From positions 6,644,941-6,708,940 of the forward strand of contig JASFXZ010000028.1 in NCBI GenBank assembly GCA_032209605.1: 64,000 bases of DNA, written 5' to 3'. The DNA is from Mactromeris polynyma (Eukaryota > Mollusca > Bivalvia > Venerida > Mactridae). A program made the translations under genes and the position numbers. The notes below the pieces were generated by a model. The model was not told where the DNA came from and did not search any database. It saw nothing but the letters and a program-made list of their open reading frames with translations. Shown here piece after piece: positions 23,641 through 33,538 of this stretch. Position 1 is the first letter of the stretch, and every line of letters begins with the position of its first letter.

Positions 23641-24542
23641 CATAACACAAACAGAAACAACAATCAGATAGCGAATTACAGCCTTGGAACTGTCAGCAAA
23701 ACATATTGGGGGTTTAAATCGATTAACAGCTACATGTAGCTAACCTCACCCTTAATCTCTATATGGTCCTTGATTTCCAACATTATACATAAATTGACTA
23801 AGTAGGCAGTAACTAATCATTAAAAGCAACCAACCATCACGCACATAACAACAGACACTGTAACTAATCCAGCACGAAGGAGCAAGCAGCCTCAGTTTGA
23901 CCTTACTCCCAGTAACTAAACTAGTAACATAAGAATGTGAAATAACCCTAAAATTTCAAATTAATAATGCAATTTAAAATAAGATCAACTCGTTAATGCA
24001 GTTAATAATTAAACAATTCTAAGATATTAGTGATAGGGAATTTAAAACCAAAATAATTATGTCTATTAATAAAACGAAAACGAAAACACAAAATACGATT
24101 GTACCTAATGAATATTAAGATGTGTTATAAAAAACTGCATTGTAGAGAGACAAGTTTTCTTGGTAGCGCATAATAAAATATCTATGACGTCATAGAATAC
24201 GCGGCCACAGGGAACGTTACTTTCACAAGACTGTGCCTTATAAACTGATAAATATACAAGAGAAAAAAATTAAGTAAGTAGTTACAGAGAACATCACAAA
24301 ACAACAAGAAACAAGGACAACATCAACGTAAATCCGAAAAAAATATATATTACACGACACAACACAATCCCAAATGGGCTGGTCGATAGTTTAAGATACT
24401 CCTTGGAACACATCATGTTAGTTCCAGAGTAAAAGTCAATGCCTACAAAGTCCCGAACATAATCCCCTAAGACATTGTGATCAGTCATATCCTGCCATAA
24501 CAAGTACGGTTTACACATATAACTTCATTTAGTCTCAAAACA

Positions 24543-25190
24543 TTAGTGTCCGGCGTGCAGTAAAAACAGGTGTGAAAATCTATCTAGTATGGATTTACTT
24601 AAAAACTTATCAGCAGTTGTTCTCATTAGGTCAGGATTATAACCATTCCTTTTGAACTTGTTAATTAATTTCACAAATAACTGATCAAAGTAACAACTGT
24701 TATAAATTTTACTAATTTTATATAATAGATCTCCATAAAATGTAGGTTTAGTAATTCCTGTCTCTAACATAAATTTTACACTAGTGCCATATTTTAAATT
24801 ATTGTCGGTATATTTATGGCAAAACTTACGAAAAGTCTTATATAATTTATGATAACGATATCCTTGTTTTAGCAGATTACCTGTAGAAGGTTACGCTTAT
24901 TAAAGTCCTCTAGATTAGTATTAGCCCTTAGCTATCTAATAAGTTGAGATATATGTATGCCATATGATGTATTTGTCGGTATATCACTAATAAGCCAGGG
25001 AAAATTTATAAACTCAAAGTCATAATCATCTCGTTTATCATATATTTTAGTAGTAATAATACCATTTTCTATTGAAATGTCCAAGTCAAGAAACGAGGCA
25101 TGTGTATCCAAGGTGTTAGCTTTCGATAGGTGTAGTTATGTTGGAAATATAATTATTATATATCTTGGTTGGGAAAAACTCATTATCATA
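24543..25190 (-). pseudogene. Reverse-transcriptase C-terminal region
   Basis: The minus strand gives THASFLDLDISIENGIITTK, YDKRDDYDFEFINFPWL, IPTNTSYGIHISQLIR (then a stop), LLKQGYRYHKLYKTFRKF, ITKPTFYGDLLYKISKI and LINKFKRNGYNPDLM. This series ('A.yLDL.i.......tk.YDKRDdFdFe.vnFPwl...IP.s.sYGvyiSQLiR', then 'FYGDLvyK') is one I know from a reverse transcriptase widespread in molluscs, cnidarians and amphioxus. I lean to a Penelope-like or related group without certainty. The catalytic part (YxDD) is absent. A frameshift and a stop break the frame. Confidence 0.6.
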
Positions 25191-25889
25191 TATAGTGATA
25201 TAGTGTCAATATCAAACTAACAGAAGGTCTTAATGTAACATGACAATCAGTTTGGAATGTTTGAAACTACCATTTAACCATTTGAGAAATATAAAAACAT
25301 TAATCCCGCTTTGAAATATTTCCGAACACACAATAATCGATGTGATCAAAACCATTTCTGAGTAAAACTCAAGCGTTTGATGACATTTTGAGCGACTTCC
25401 GTGTACTTGTTAATAACCTTAGAATCTAGAAAATTTAGCATTTGAAAGAGTGGTTCAGAAAATAGAATGTGCGCTTTATGAAGGCGTAATTCAATTATTA
25501 TTCCATTGATTATATTGTGATTTTTACTATCGAATATCTGGGAGTTATAAATTCTTGTAACATCATTTTCATGGCAAGAAATCATATTTAAAATGAAATT
25601 CGCTGTTTTGTTTAAGTTCTGTATATTACACATGGCGGTGGTATAAATGTATAAGGTCTAATATATGAGGATTAAAACGTTTACATATTACGTAATATGC
25701 TATTCTCAGAGAACATGTGCAGCTTTCTTGGATAAATATCATGAATGATCTCCCTTGATTAGAAGCAATGTTTAAGCCATTTCCTCCAATTTGATTGTCT
25801 CCCTTCCACGCGAAAATGACACTTGAAAATGGTCAATAATCAATAATCGATATTAGCTCTGCATTCTATAACCTAATATACTCGAATTA

Positions 25890-26005
25890 AATTATGCTAA
25901 TGGGGATAATACTGATGATAGTGATAATGTAAATGATAAGAATGATAATGATAATTATGAAATAAGGATGATGATAATAATAACGATGATAATAATTACG
26001 AAATA
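25890..26005 (+). repeat. GATAAT-rich microsatellite
   Basis: Imperfect GATAAT/GATGAT repeats. The counterpart in copy B is at about 35830-35925 and is shorter, so length changed after duplication. Confidence 0.8.
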
Positions 26006-26224
26006 CCTTTTGTACACTGAATGCTTTATGAATACAAACTATTAACTTTTCAACAAATGGTTAGCATGTCATCTGTTCAGTACTGGGTATGATTTCTTAA
26101 ATCTTAAATAAAGGATGTTGGTAATGATATTCCATAATTAGAAAGAAAATATCATACTAATTATGAATTAAAGCCACTGACCCGCAGTGTTACTTTCTAC
26201 CAGCGCACATGCAAGCTTGTATAT

Positions 26225-26406
26225 ACAGTGAAGCAACGCTTTAAGACCACCTCAATAATAAGACCACCCCGAAATTAAGATTACAATGTTCTATTCCATT
26301 TTTCACTGTTTTGCTTTTTATTTAACCTCACTATTAAAACAACCTCAATAGGAAGACAATTTTTTCAGTCGTACCAGGGGTGGTCTTATTATTGAGGTTT
26401 AGCTGT
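26225..26406. mobile_element. MITE copy 1 (copy A)
   Basis: About 180 bp, with inverted ends containing 'CCTCAATAATAAGACCACC' on the left and 'GGTGGTCTTATTATTGAGG' on the right, bounded by ACAG...CTGT. It has no coding capacity. The family occurs four times in this window, two per duplicated unit. Confidence 0.75.
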
Positions 26407-27216
26407 TATTTGTTTTTATTCTTAGTGAAGGAAATTGTATGGGAGCTATACATTGCCATTACCAAGCGGTTGTTGCAAATCCTCGGCAGTGTTATTAATC
26501 GTTTCTTTGCACGAAAAGCTAAAATGGACTGATTTTTAACAGTATACGTTATTCAACCATATACTTACGTGAGTTATTAATGCATTTTTAAACCAACTTT
26601 AGTGGTTCTAAATTACGCATTATCTAAACTATTGAACAAATATTGATTACAACCGATAAAAGATTTTGAAGGCAAGACTTTAAATAGCAATGAATTATTT
26701 AATCGCTTGATTGCACCGTATGTGGTTAATTATGTTACATTAAGAACATATTAGTCGAAGGGTAAATGATTTATCTTTCTTTGATTACATATACTAACTG
26801 TAAAAGATAGGTATCTTGTATATGCATTTTGAATGACCGTCATGTATAAGTATTTATGATAACGATTGCAAATTAATCATTTACAGACTAGAAGTCTGAC
26901 GGAACAGATGTCTAAATCACACTGTCGTACAAACAACGTGCGATAGACTCATTAACATAAGATATGTCACAACTTACTGTCATATTCACCGTTACATATT
27001 TTGCCCTATTTTGTACAACCAGGGTTCATTTACTATGTATTTTACAAAAGATATAAGGTGGTATAAATGCCCTTCTCCGTCTGATTCTTGTGTGCATGTT
27101 GTCGGTTGATTCCAGATGGACTGTACTGGTCAAAAGTGCTTACCCGCCAGTACTAATTCACATATATGCTAAAACTATACTGGATACATCTTCTCTTGGT
27201 TTCTATTAGACATCGA

Positions 27217-27298
27217 GTTGGCTCGTTCGACCAAGTTAGCTGAAAACAAATTGATCAGGCTCTGTTTGTTTTCAGTTAACTTGGTCAAAAGAGCCAAC
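27217..27298. other. Long hairpin (82 nt), copy A
   Basis: Left arm begins GTTGGCTCGTTCGACCAAG; the right arm is its reverse complement with three mismatches in 34 positions, separated by a loop of about 14 nt. A counterpart is in copy B at 37507-37588. It could be a precursor-type RNA hairpin or a very short palindromic transposon relic. Confidence 0.6.
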
Positions 27299-27572
27299 AA
27301 TATGCAACCGTATTATACTGATAACCGATTAAAATCACAACCGAAATGATTTCAGTATTATAATGATTTAAATTTGAACGGCATACAAAATACAAATTTC
27401 AACGAATAACAACTGCGTATGCTGCATAACATTCAACACAATCATCAATATAATAGTTTGCTTTTCCTCATAGATGTAAGCACAGTCTCGCTTACATTAC
27501 GCTTACATATGTGTAGCATGGTGTATTAAAATCACTGTTCTAATTAAAATATTTTCTGTAAAGTAATAAATA

Positions 27573-27750
27573 AAGTGAAACTTCACTAAAAGACCACCTC
27601 AATGATAAGACCATCTCAAAATTAAGAACACAAATTTCAATTCCATCTAGACTATTTTGCTCTTTATTCAACCTCAATATTAAGACCACCTCAATAACAA
27701 GTCCAATTTTCAAGGGTCCCAATGGTGGTCTCATTATTGAGGTTTTACTG
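27573..27750. mobile_element. MITE copy 2 (copy A)
   Basis: Same family as 26225-26406: 'AAAGACCACCTCAATGATAA' on the left and 'GGTGGTCTCATTATTGAGG' on the right, ending TTTTACTGTA. It is more decayed at its left end. Confidence 0.7.
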
Positions 27751-28074
27751 TACATTTTGAGCCGACGATAGTTCTCTGTATCGTAAAGATTGGTAGCGTT
27801 TGATGACCGCAGAGCAACACCCTTTGGGAGGATGTTGTTTGACAGAGGTTCAATTCTAAGTGAATTATAAACAAATTACAATCTGATATTGTTGTTGAAC
27901 AGAGACTGTTGCTGAAAAGATGACTACTCCGTAGAGGTTGTACAATGTATGATATGTCCCTCACCACTTCACACTAGTACATGCCTACATACTCAGATAA
28001 TGTTTCTTTCGAATATTTAGAAATGCGTATGTACATAAATCGAGTGTGATCATACATGTTTACAAAGGCACATT

Positions 28075-28245
28075 TTATATTGAACCATCCCTCAAAAAGA
28101 TCAACTTCTTGAATCGTGTCTGCGCCTTCAGTTTATTACTACTAGTTTCATTTTTCGGCGGACACTGAGTCAACTTTATCCTCACGTCTCCATCATCTCG
28201 AAGCTTTTTCTTTGTATTATTCGATTCATCAATACATGGTAACAT
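28075..28245 (-). CDS. Small ORF (56 aa), same length in copies A and B
   Basis: From ATG at 28245 to TAA at 28075, a hydrophilic, Lys-rich product starting MLPCIDESNNTKKK and ending KKLIFLRDGS plus one residue. The B counterpart (38384-38554) has the same length with no indel. The changes are 3 synonymous and 5 amino-acid-altering codons. I do not recognise it. Its start overlaps a donor-like G|GTATGT, so it may instead be intronic sequence next to the ORF at 28258-28563. Confidence 0.25.
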   Translation of the reverse strand: MLPCIDESNNTKKKLRDDGDVRIKLTQCPPKNETSSNKLKAQTRFKKLIFLRDGSI

Positions 28246-28257
28246 ACCGCGATAGTG

Positions 28258-28563
28258 TCATCTTTCATTCACAGTAGTTTCCGGCGTTTCTGGCTCATGC
28301 GGGACAATATGATCCTCACTAACAGCTTCGACATCGTCTTGAGCTTTATCAACTGCCACATGTGTGTCATTTAACTTTTCATTATCACGATTTGATGTTC
28401 TTTGTATCTCATCCAGAGGCAACTTGTTCGATGATTCGAAATACCTTGGGGATAATGTTTGTGGCGTAGGGGAGCTTACTCTAGTAATGTCAACTGTGAA
28501 ATTAGCATTCAAATTTAAAAGATGTATAAATACAATAACTTTGGGTACAATAACGAATAACAT
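28258..28563 (-). CDS. Unrecognised ORF, 101 aa, hydrophobic N-terminus and acidic tail
   Basis: Starts MLFVIVPKVIVFIHLLNLNA, a plausible signal peptide or membrane anchor. A polar middle (SSPTPQTLSPRYFESSN) and an acidic C-terminus rich in Asp, Glu and Val, ending PETPETTVNER, follow. No family recognised. In copy B the same sequence carries two single-base indels (an extra T near 38655 and a missing G near 38832) and cannot be read through, so B is a pseudogene if this is a gene. The 56-codon ORF starts 12 bases after its stop. Confidence 0.35.
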   Translation of the reverse strand: MLFVIVPKVIVFIHLLNLNANFTVDITRVSSPTPQTLSPRYFESSNKLPLDEIQRTSNRDNEKLNDTHVAVDKAQDDVEAVSEDHIVPHEPETPETTVNER

Positions 28564-29965
28564 GCTATTAATGGTTTCATCTTTGAATGGAGAAATATTA
28601 TAAGTGGTATCGCTACGTTATATCGATGTTATCCAAAGAAAAAGCAAACAGACACGAATGTTAAAAAATACAAGTAAGTCATTGGACTTTTTGACATTTT
28701 GGTGATTTTTTTATCACGTGTGGTATTAACGAATGCTTGCAATAAATTGAAGTTAAGGCCATACAGATATAAATTATGACATTAATTTAAAAACTCAAAT
28801 TAAGCAATTTTACACTTTGCAGCATAAAGAGATCAATAATTAAACTGACTCGTGTTGACATATTCCGTGCATCAAAAGCCAAACTTATTGTGTGGTAGAT
28901 CTTAATAATGACTCTTAAAATCCCTAGCAATCTTTTGACTTGAGATAATAGTTATGATTTGCCATTATTTTATTCAATGCCTCTTTTGGATATATACAAT
29001 TCGAATACTAAATATGTAGTCTCCGAATTGTAGATACAATTTTTACTTAACTTGTTTAAACTAGACCATTTATTTTCAAAATGGTTGACTTGGGGTCGGT
29101 ACAAATATATTGGCATCCTCATCTAAGTATTAGTACACAGGTGAGTGTTATGCATTTCAGATAACGTTTTTGAGTGGTTACCGAATGCGTTTATACGATG
29201 ATTGCATCACATTAGTCCATATATATGTTTTAAAAGTGGTCATTTTTGCAATCAATTGGTTAAGTGAAATATTTGAATATCACTCTGAATTTCGGGGAGA
29301 AGTTGTAAGTTGCTTACGGAGGAGCAAGTTTGTACTGATTTGTAACCCAGGAGCATTGGTTAGATCAACTACTGCCATATATACGAGCGTAACCAAACTG
29401 CTGAAACGGCGGTACGCCCAAAACAAAGAAACATGCAATTGTTTTTAATCAACAAGGCAGTGAACACCTCCGATACAGTTTAGACATTTGTGTAGTTCTA
29501 AAAATCCACTGAAAATATGTTGTTTTTGCCAATGACTAGATAAGTAATGTGCCGATATTTAGATACATGTATTGTGTTACAAAGAAGACTGTATTGTATG
29601 TACTACATTAAATTTCCCTGTAATTGTCTTTGAATACTTTAAGTACATTCAATAATATCAAAACACAAGATAGCGTGACATTACAGCGTTATAAGAAAAA
29701 CAAGCGAACCGAGACCCACTTGTTACTTGACAATCGAGTGTACACATTGGTTTATAAACTTAATTTATTTATCAAGTTTTCAACTTCATATATCACGCCT
29801 CACAATAGACCAAATGTGAAATTTAAAGTTATTGATCAAATAAGTGACGTTATATTACTTCACTGTAATGTTTTTTTTAAAGAAATCTGCCTACCGTCTG
29901 AAACCAGTATAATACTATTCAATACCAGTTTATGATATTGTATTACTCTTCATAGAATAATACTA

Positions 29966-31524
29966 CTCAAAATTTGATAAGGGCCACTTTTGTAATCTGT
30001 AACTAGTATTGTTTGGGTTAACACACTAAACAGTTTTTGATGTATTAAGTTTTGTTTGTATTGTTTATTTGACAAAATCGATTAATTAGACATCTGAGTT
30101 GAATTATTGAACTAGAACATGAGTGTAAAGTTATCTAAGCTGGAAAACTTGAAAATTCGTAAGTAGGCGATCATTTGTAAAAGTGGTTATTTTTTCAAAT
30201 GCTGCATGTAATAAGTTTCAATATCTTGTATGGTGTCCATGAGCATTAATTACAGCCTGACAGCTCCTGGGCATGCTGTGAATTAGCCGGTTGATCTTTA
30301 ATTGTGGAATTCTGTTTCACTCCTCTTGTAAGGCAGCACGAAGTTCTGCGAGGGTGACCGGTTGCACAGGGTGACACGATATGGCCCTCTGAAGCAGGTC
30401 CCAGACATGTTAAATTGGACTGAGGTCCGGGGATCTGGCAGGCCAAAGCAAGAGCTCGATTGTTTCACGTGCAATGTATTGGTTAGTGAGGCGAGCAGTG
30501 TGTGGGCGAGCATTATCCTGCATTAGAATAAAACCTGGACCCACTGCACATGCATACGGGCGTACACGTACGTCAAGAATCTCGCGACAAGACCTTTCTG
30601 CTGTTATGGTACCGTTATCACCAATATGGAGGTCAGTTTTGCCATTGACACTTATTCCTCCCCATACCATGACAGACCCTCCACCATATCGGTCGTGTTC
30701 AGAGATCCAAGCAAGTGCAAAACGTTCATTTGGTCTTCTCCACACTCTGGCACGTCTATCTGTGAAGTCTAGACAAAATCTAAACTCATCAGTAAACAAC
30801 ACTGGGGTCCAATTGCGGGGTCTCCATTGCACATGGTCACGGGCCAAACGTAGGCGTTCTCTGACGTGGTTATTAGTATAAGGAACACGAATGGCAGGAC
30901 GCCTAGCATTCATACCAGCATCAAGCAATCTATTCCTTATTGTTTGGGTAGATTTGTTGCATTCTGCAAGCTGTTTTGTACGGAAGTAGCGTTCTTAAAA
31001 CGATTGCGCCGGGCCTGAACAACAATATATCGGTATTGTGAATGTGTTGTACATCTAGAACGGCCACCACCATGTAAATGTGCTACATTTCTTTCGATTT
31101 GGAAACGATTCCACATGTGTTAAACAACGCTGTGGGACACATTCTATGTGCGGGCAACCTGCCTCTGGGACACGCCTGCCTGCAGCATACCGACCCCCAT
31201 ATTCATCTCGTCAGGCGTAAGCCGCCTTCTTAGGTTTTGATTCATTATATTGAATGCTCACACAAACGCTGAATTGCAAAGTTTTAACAAGAACACAGAA
31301 ATTCAGACATGTACACTCAGTATACATGCAGTCAAAATCGAGATTTTCGAGGTTTACGAAGTCCCCGTGCTTCATGTGTCGCCATACGTGTAAAACACAA
31401 TAATTCCCTTAAATGGCAATAACGCCAACACTATAAAGTTTATTTTGGCTGAAATTTATGTCGCTGCACATCTTATTGATGACGCTATCATCGGAGAAAA
31501 TAGTGGCCCTTATCAAGTGTGGAG
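29966..31524 (-). mobile_element. Tc1 element (1559 bp) with TA target site, copy A
   Basis: Flanked by TA on both sides (29964-29965 and 31525-31526). The inverted ends share 'TTGATAAGGGCCAC' within CTCAAAATTTGATAAGG (left) and the complement of CTCCACACTTGATAAGG (right). Copy B at about 41800 lacks it, giving an empty site. A single transposase reading lies between on the minus strand. Confidence 0.88.
30232..31246 (-). pseudogene. Tc1 transposase (DD34E), inactivated
   Basis: N-terminus (31246 downward): MNQNLRRRLTPDEMN and GMLQAGVSQ, a helix-turn-helix DNA-binding region. After a frame disruption near 30990-31000, a long open part (30928-30410) holds LFTDEFRFCLDF (first catalytic Asp), YGGGSVMVWGGIS, FILMQDNARPHTARL (second Asp) and WPARSPDLSPI. 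The next codon, expected to be the catalytic Glu of 'PIEHvWD', is TAA at 30407-30409, followed in frame by HVWDLLQRAI. Spacing from the second Asp to this position is 34 residues, the Tc1 pattern. A further stop follows in EEW(stop)NRIPQL. DNA cut-and-paste activity is lost. Confidence 0.9.
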
Positions 31525-31944
31525 TACATGTAGTATGTAAATACGTTTACACAATGCCAGTAAGCTGCGTATATTGTGCACAGTCTATTCTAGTAGAAAT
31601 ATATACCATGTTTCGATCCCTCCATTCAGTGACATTGAATAGATATATGTTTTGTCATTGAATTGCTAACTTCGTGTATTATTAATGCAAAACAAATTAA
31701 AAATAAATTTGTAAAGCGAGGGAAGGTTGAAATTGACGCATATTAGAGATTCACAGTGACTAAATCATTTTAGACATCAATTGAGAAGCACATGAGCGGT
31801 TTGACTACAGCAACAGGTTTAAGACAGCGAGAGTACTGATTAATATCAAATGTGTTAACGAGAACACGGATATAAGTTTAAGTGCCGAAACAACGTTTCA
31901 TTTAAAAAAATAAACTTTACGTAAGAATGTGGCAACTTCATATA

Positions 31945-32014
31945 TTATGTGTCTTTAATATAGCATTATAAGTTAGCGTACAAGGGAATATAACCTAGGT
32001 TTCATTGTGATATA
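31945..32014 (+). promoter_or_regulatory. Conserved 5' flank of the coiled-coil gene
   Basis: About 70 bases before the ATG are also present before exon 1 of copy C (55065-55138) with roughly 10% difference, including the shared 'TAACCTAGGTTTCATTGTG'. It is the likely 5' UTR and core promoter; no certain TATA box. Confidence 0.35.
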
Positions 32015-32056
32015 ATGGCAACGAAGGACTATACTGAACATGATACAGACGGCAGT
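32015..32056 (+). CDS. Coiled-coil gene exon 1
   Basis: Fourteen codons, acidic and polar, ending at AGT|GTAAGTTG. The start is chosen because the ATG and the donor are both conserved in copy C and the exon length is the same (42 nt). Confidence 0.65.
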
Positions 32057-33538
32057 GTAAGTTGTTCACTCATTACTGACTTTTAAGTTTTAATTTAATG
32101 AGACGTCTTATACCATTATTGAACAATACACAAATATGTTTGTTTTTATTTTATGTTTTTATGCCATGAAATACTGAAATTTATCTGTGAAATATAAATT
32201 TATATTTCACTGTTTCAAGACTGTTTTGATAACAAGTACCCGAACAATTCAATGACCTATAACTTAGACTTAACTTTAAACTTCAATTTCATGTCACGCG
32301 TTGCCTACTAGTTAGGTCCCTGTTTGTTGTTGTATTTTCCATGGCATTTTTCTTGTAATTTCAAAATGTGGATAGCCACTGATATGTTGATATGATGATG
32401 GATTGTATGCTTATTATGATTAAAATAAAATATATAATATTCATGTTCATAAATTATTCAATTTATTAAACTCGTCTTCGGGAGACGCGTTTGATACAGT
32501 TCGTTATACAGTGTAACCTATATGAATGTAATTTATATTAAACAAATATTTTGGATGGCATTTTATGTTCTTGACAAGAAATTCAGTTGCTGTATTGTTT
32601 CTCTACAAACACGTCATACTCAGCTTATCGTAAACTTACGTTATCTTAACACGTATTATTCATTTAGCATGTGTATTGTATTTGATATTGTTTTCAAATA
32701 ACATCAATTCGTTGTATCTTAGAAAGATTCAGATTATTTGGAAGAATTCCAAATTCCACGTATACATGTACGTCCAATACAAGGGACTCGTTTGTATACA
32801 GTAGAAGAGTTGATGAATGAACGAGACAGCTATAAGAAGGCAAACGAACAGCTAGGCGCCCAGATATTTACATTAAATAGAAGAGTGCTGGCAAGCGAGG
32901 CGAAATTTTGGAGAGAAAGAAAGCTTCTTGAATCTAAGACAGTTGAACTGACGAAGAAAAACAACAACCTACAAGAGGCTAAGGTTAACTTTGAAAACAT
33001 GCGTACAGATAACATGGCATTGTTTGGGAAAATTGAAGAATATCAAAAAACTATCAAGGATTTGAAAACGAACGAAAAGAAATTGGAAACGAAACTTAAA
33101 GCTTTTAAGAAGAAATCAATAGAATCCGAATCGAGAAAAACTGAAGACAACCAGAAGGAACTTCGGGATTTAAAACAACGACTACGAGATCTGGATACAG
33201 AACTTAATGAAAAAAATGAAATTATTGCCAAGAAAATTACAGAGGAAAGTAAGGTTAATAATAAATTGGATGACATGAAAGGTATACTGTGCCAAATGGC
33301 AAATTCAATAAAGGAGGGCAAGAAAAAAGAAGCTATAATGGCTCACAAATTAGATAATGTGGAACAAAAAGTGAATGATATTCTCGCGGCAGTGAAAGGT
33401 GCCAACATTGAAGGTACCAGTGCGAACAATCCTGGGAAACAACAAACAGAAATGGATAGACCAACTGAAATGGCACCAACACTTCCACCAATCAAAAAAC
33501 GTCAGGATAAAAAACGCTGGCAACCTAACGGCCTATGA
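32015..33538 (+). CDS. Two-exon coiled-coil protein, 285 aa
   Basis: Exon 1 is 32015-32056 (MATKDYTEHDTDGS, donor AGT|GTAAGT). Exon 2 is 32723-33538 (acceptor 'gtatcttag', starting KDSDYLEEFQIPRIHV, stop TGA at 33536-33538). The join is in phase 0. Residues about 38-240 are a long charged coiled coil with heptad-like Leu/Ile spacing (for example LMNERDSYKKANEQL, LKQRLRDLDTELNEKNEI). The tail is polar and Pro-rich, then basic (PPIKKRQDKKRWQPNGL). There is no signal peptide or membrane segment, so an intracellular structural or scaffold role is likely; no family recognised. AATAAA lies at 33816-33821. Copy B is truncated before the gene. Copy C keeps exon 1 (55139-55180) but has lost exon 2. 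Confidence 0.75.

Larger units (their letters stand above)
23311..25203 (-). mobile_element. Retroelement insertion in copy A
   Basis: Copies B and C run straight from 'GGTTTAGAAACATGTCAA' into the unit start. In A about 1.9 kb separates 'GGTTTAGAAC' from 'TAGTGTCAATATCAAAC'. The insert holds a reverse-transcriptase C-terminus on the minus strand (24543-25190) and the dispersed repeat at 23311-23640. A block at 24190-24240 ('CCACAGGGAACGTTACTTTC') resembles the insert's left end ('CTACAGGGAACGCCACATAC'), suggesting a terminal direct repeat of roughly 880 bp. The right boundary falls inside the coding part, as in a 5'-truncated copy. Confidence 0.6.

Noticed and set aside
30474..30881. A 135-codon plus-strand frame
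   Set aside because: Exact antisense of the Tc1 transposase core.
33043..33321. A 92-codon Ser/Phe-rich minus-strand frame
   Set aside because: Antisense of the coiled-coil exon; the Lys/Glu codons of the sense strand give Phe/Leu/Ser when reversed.
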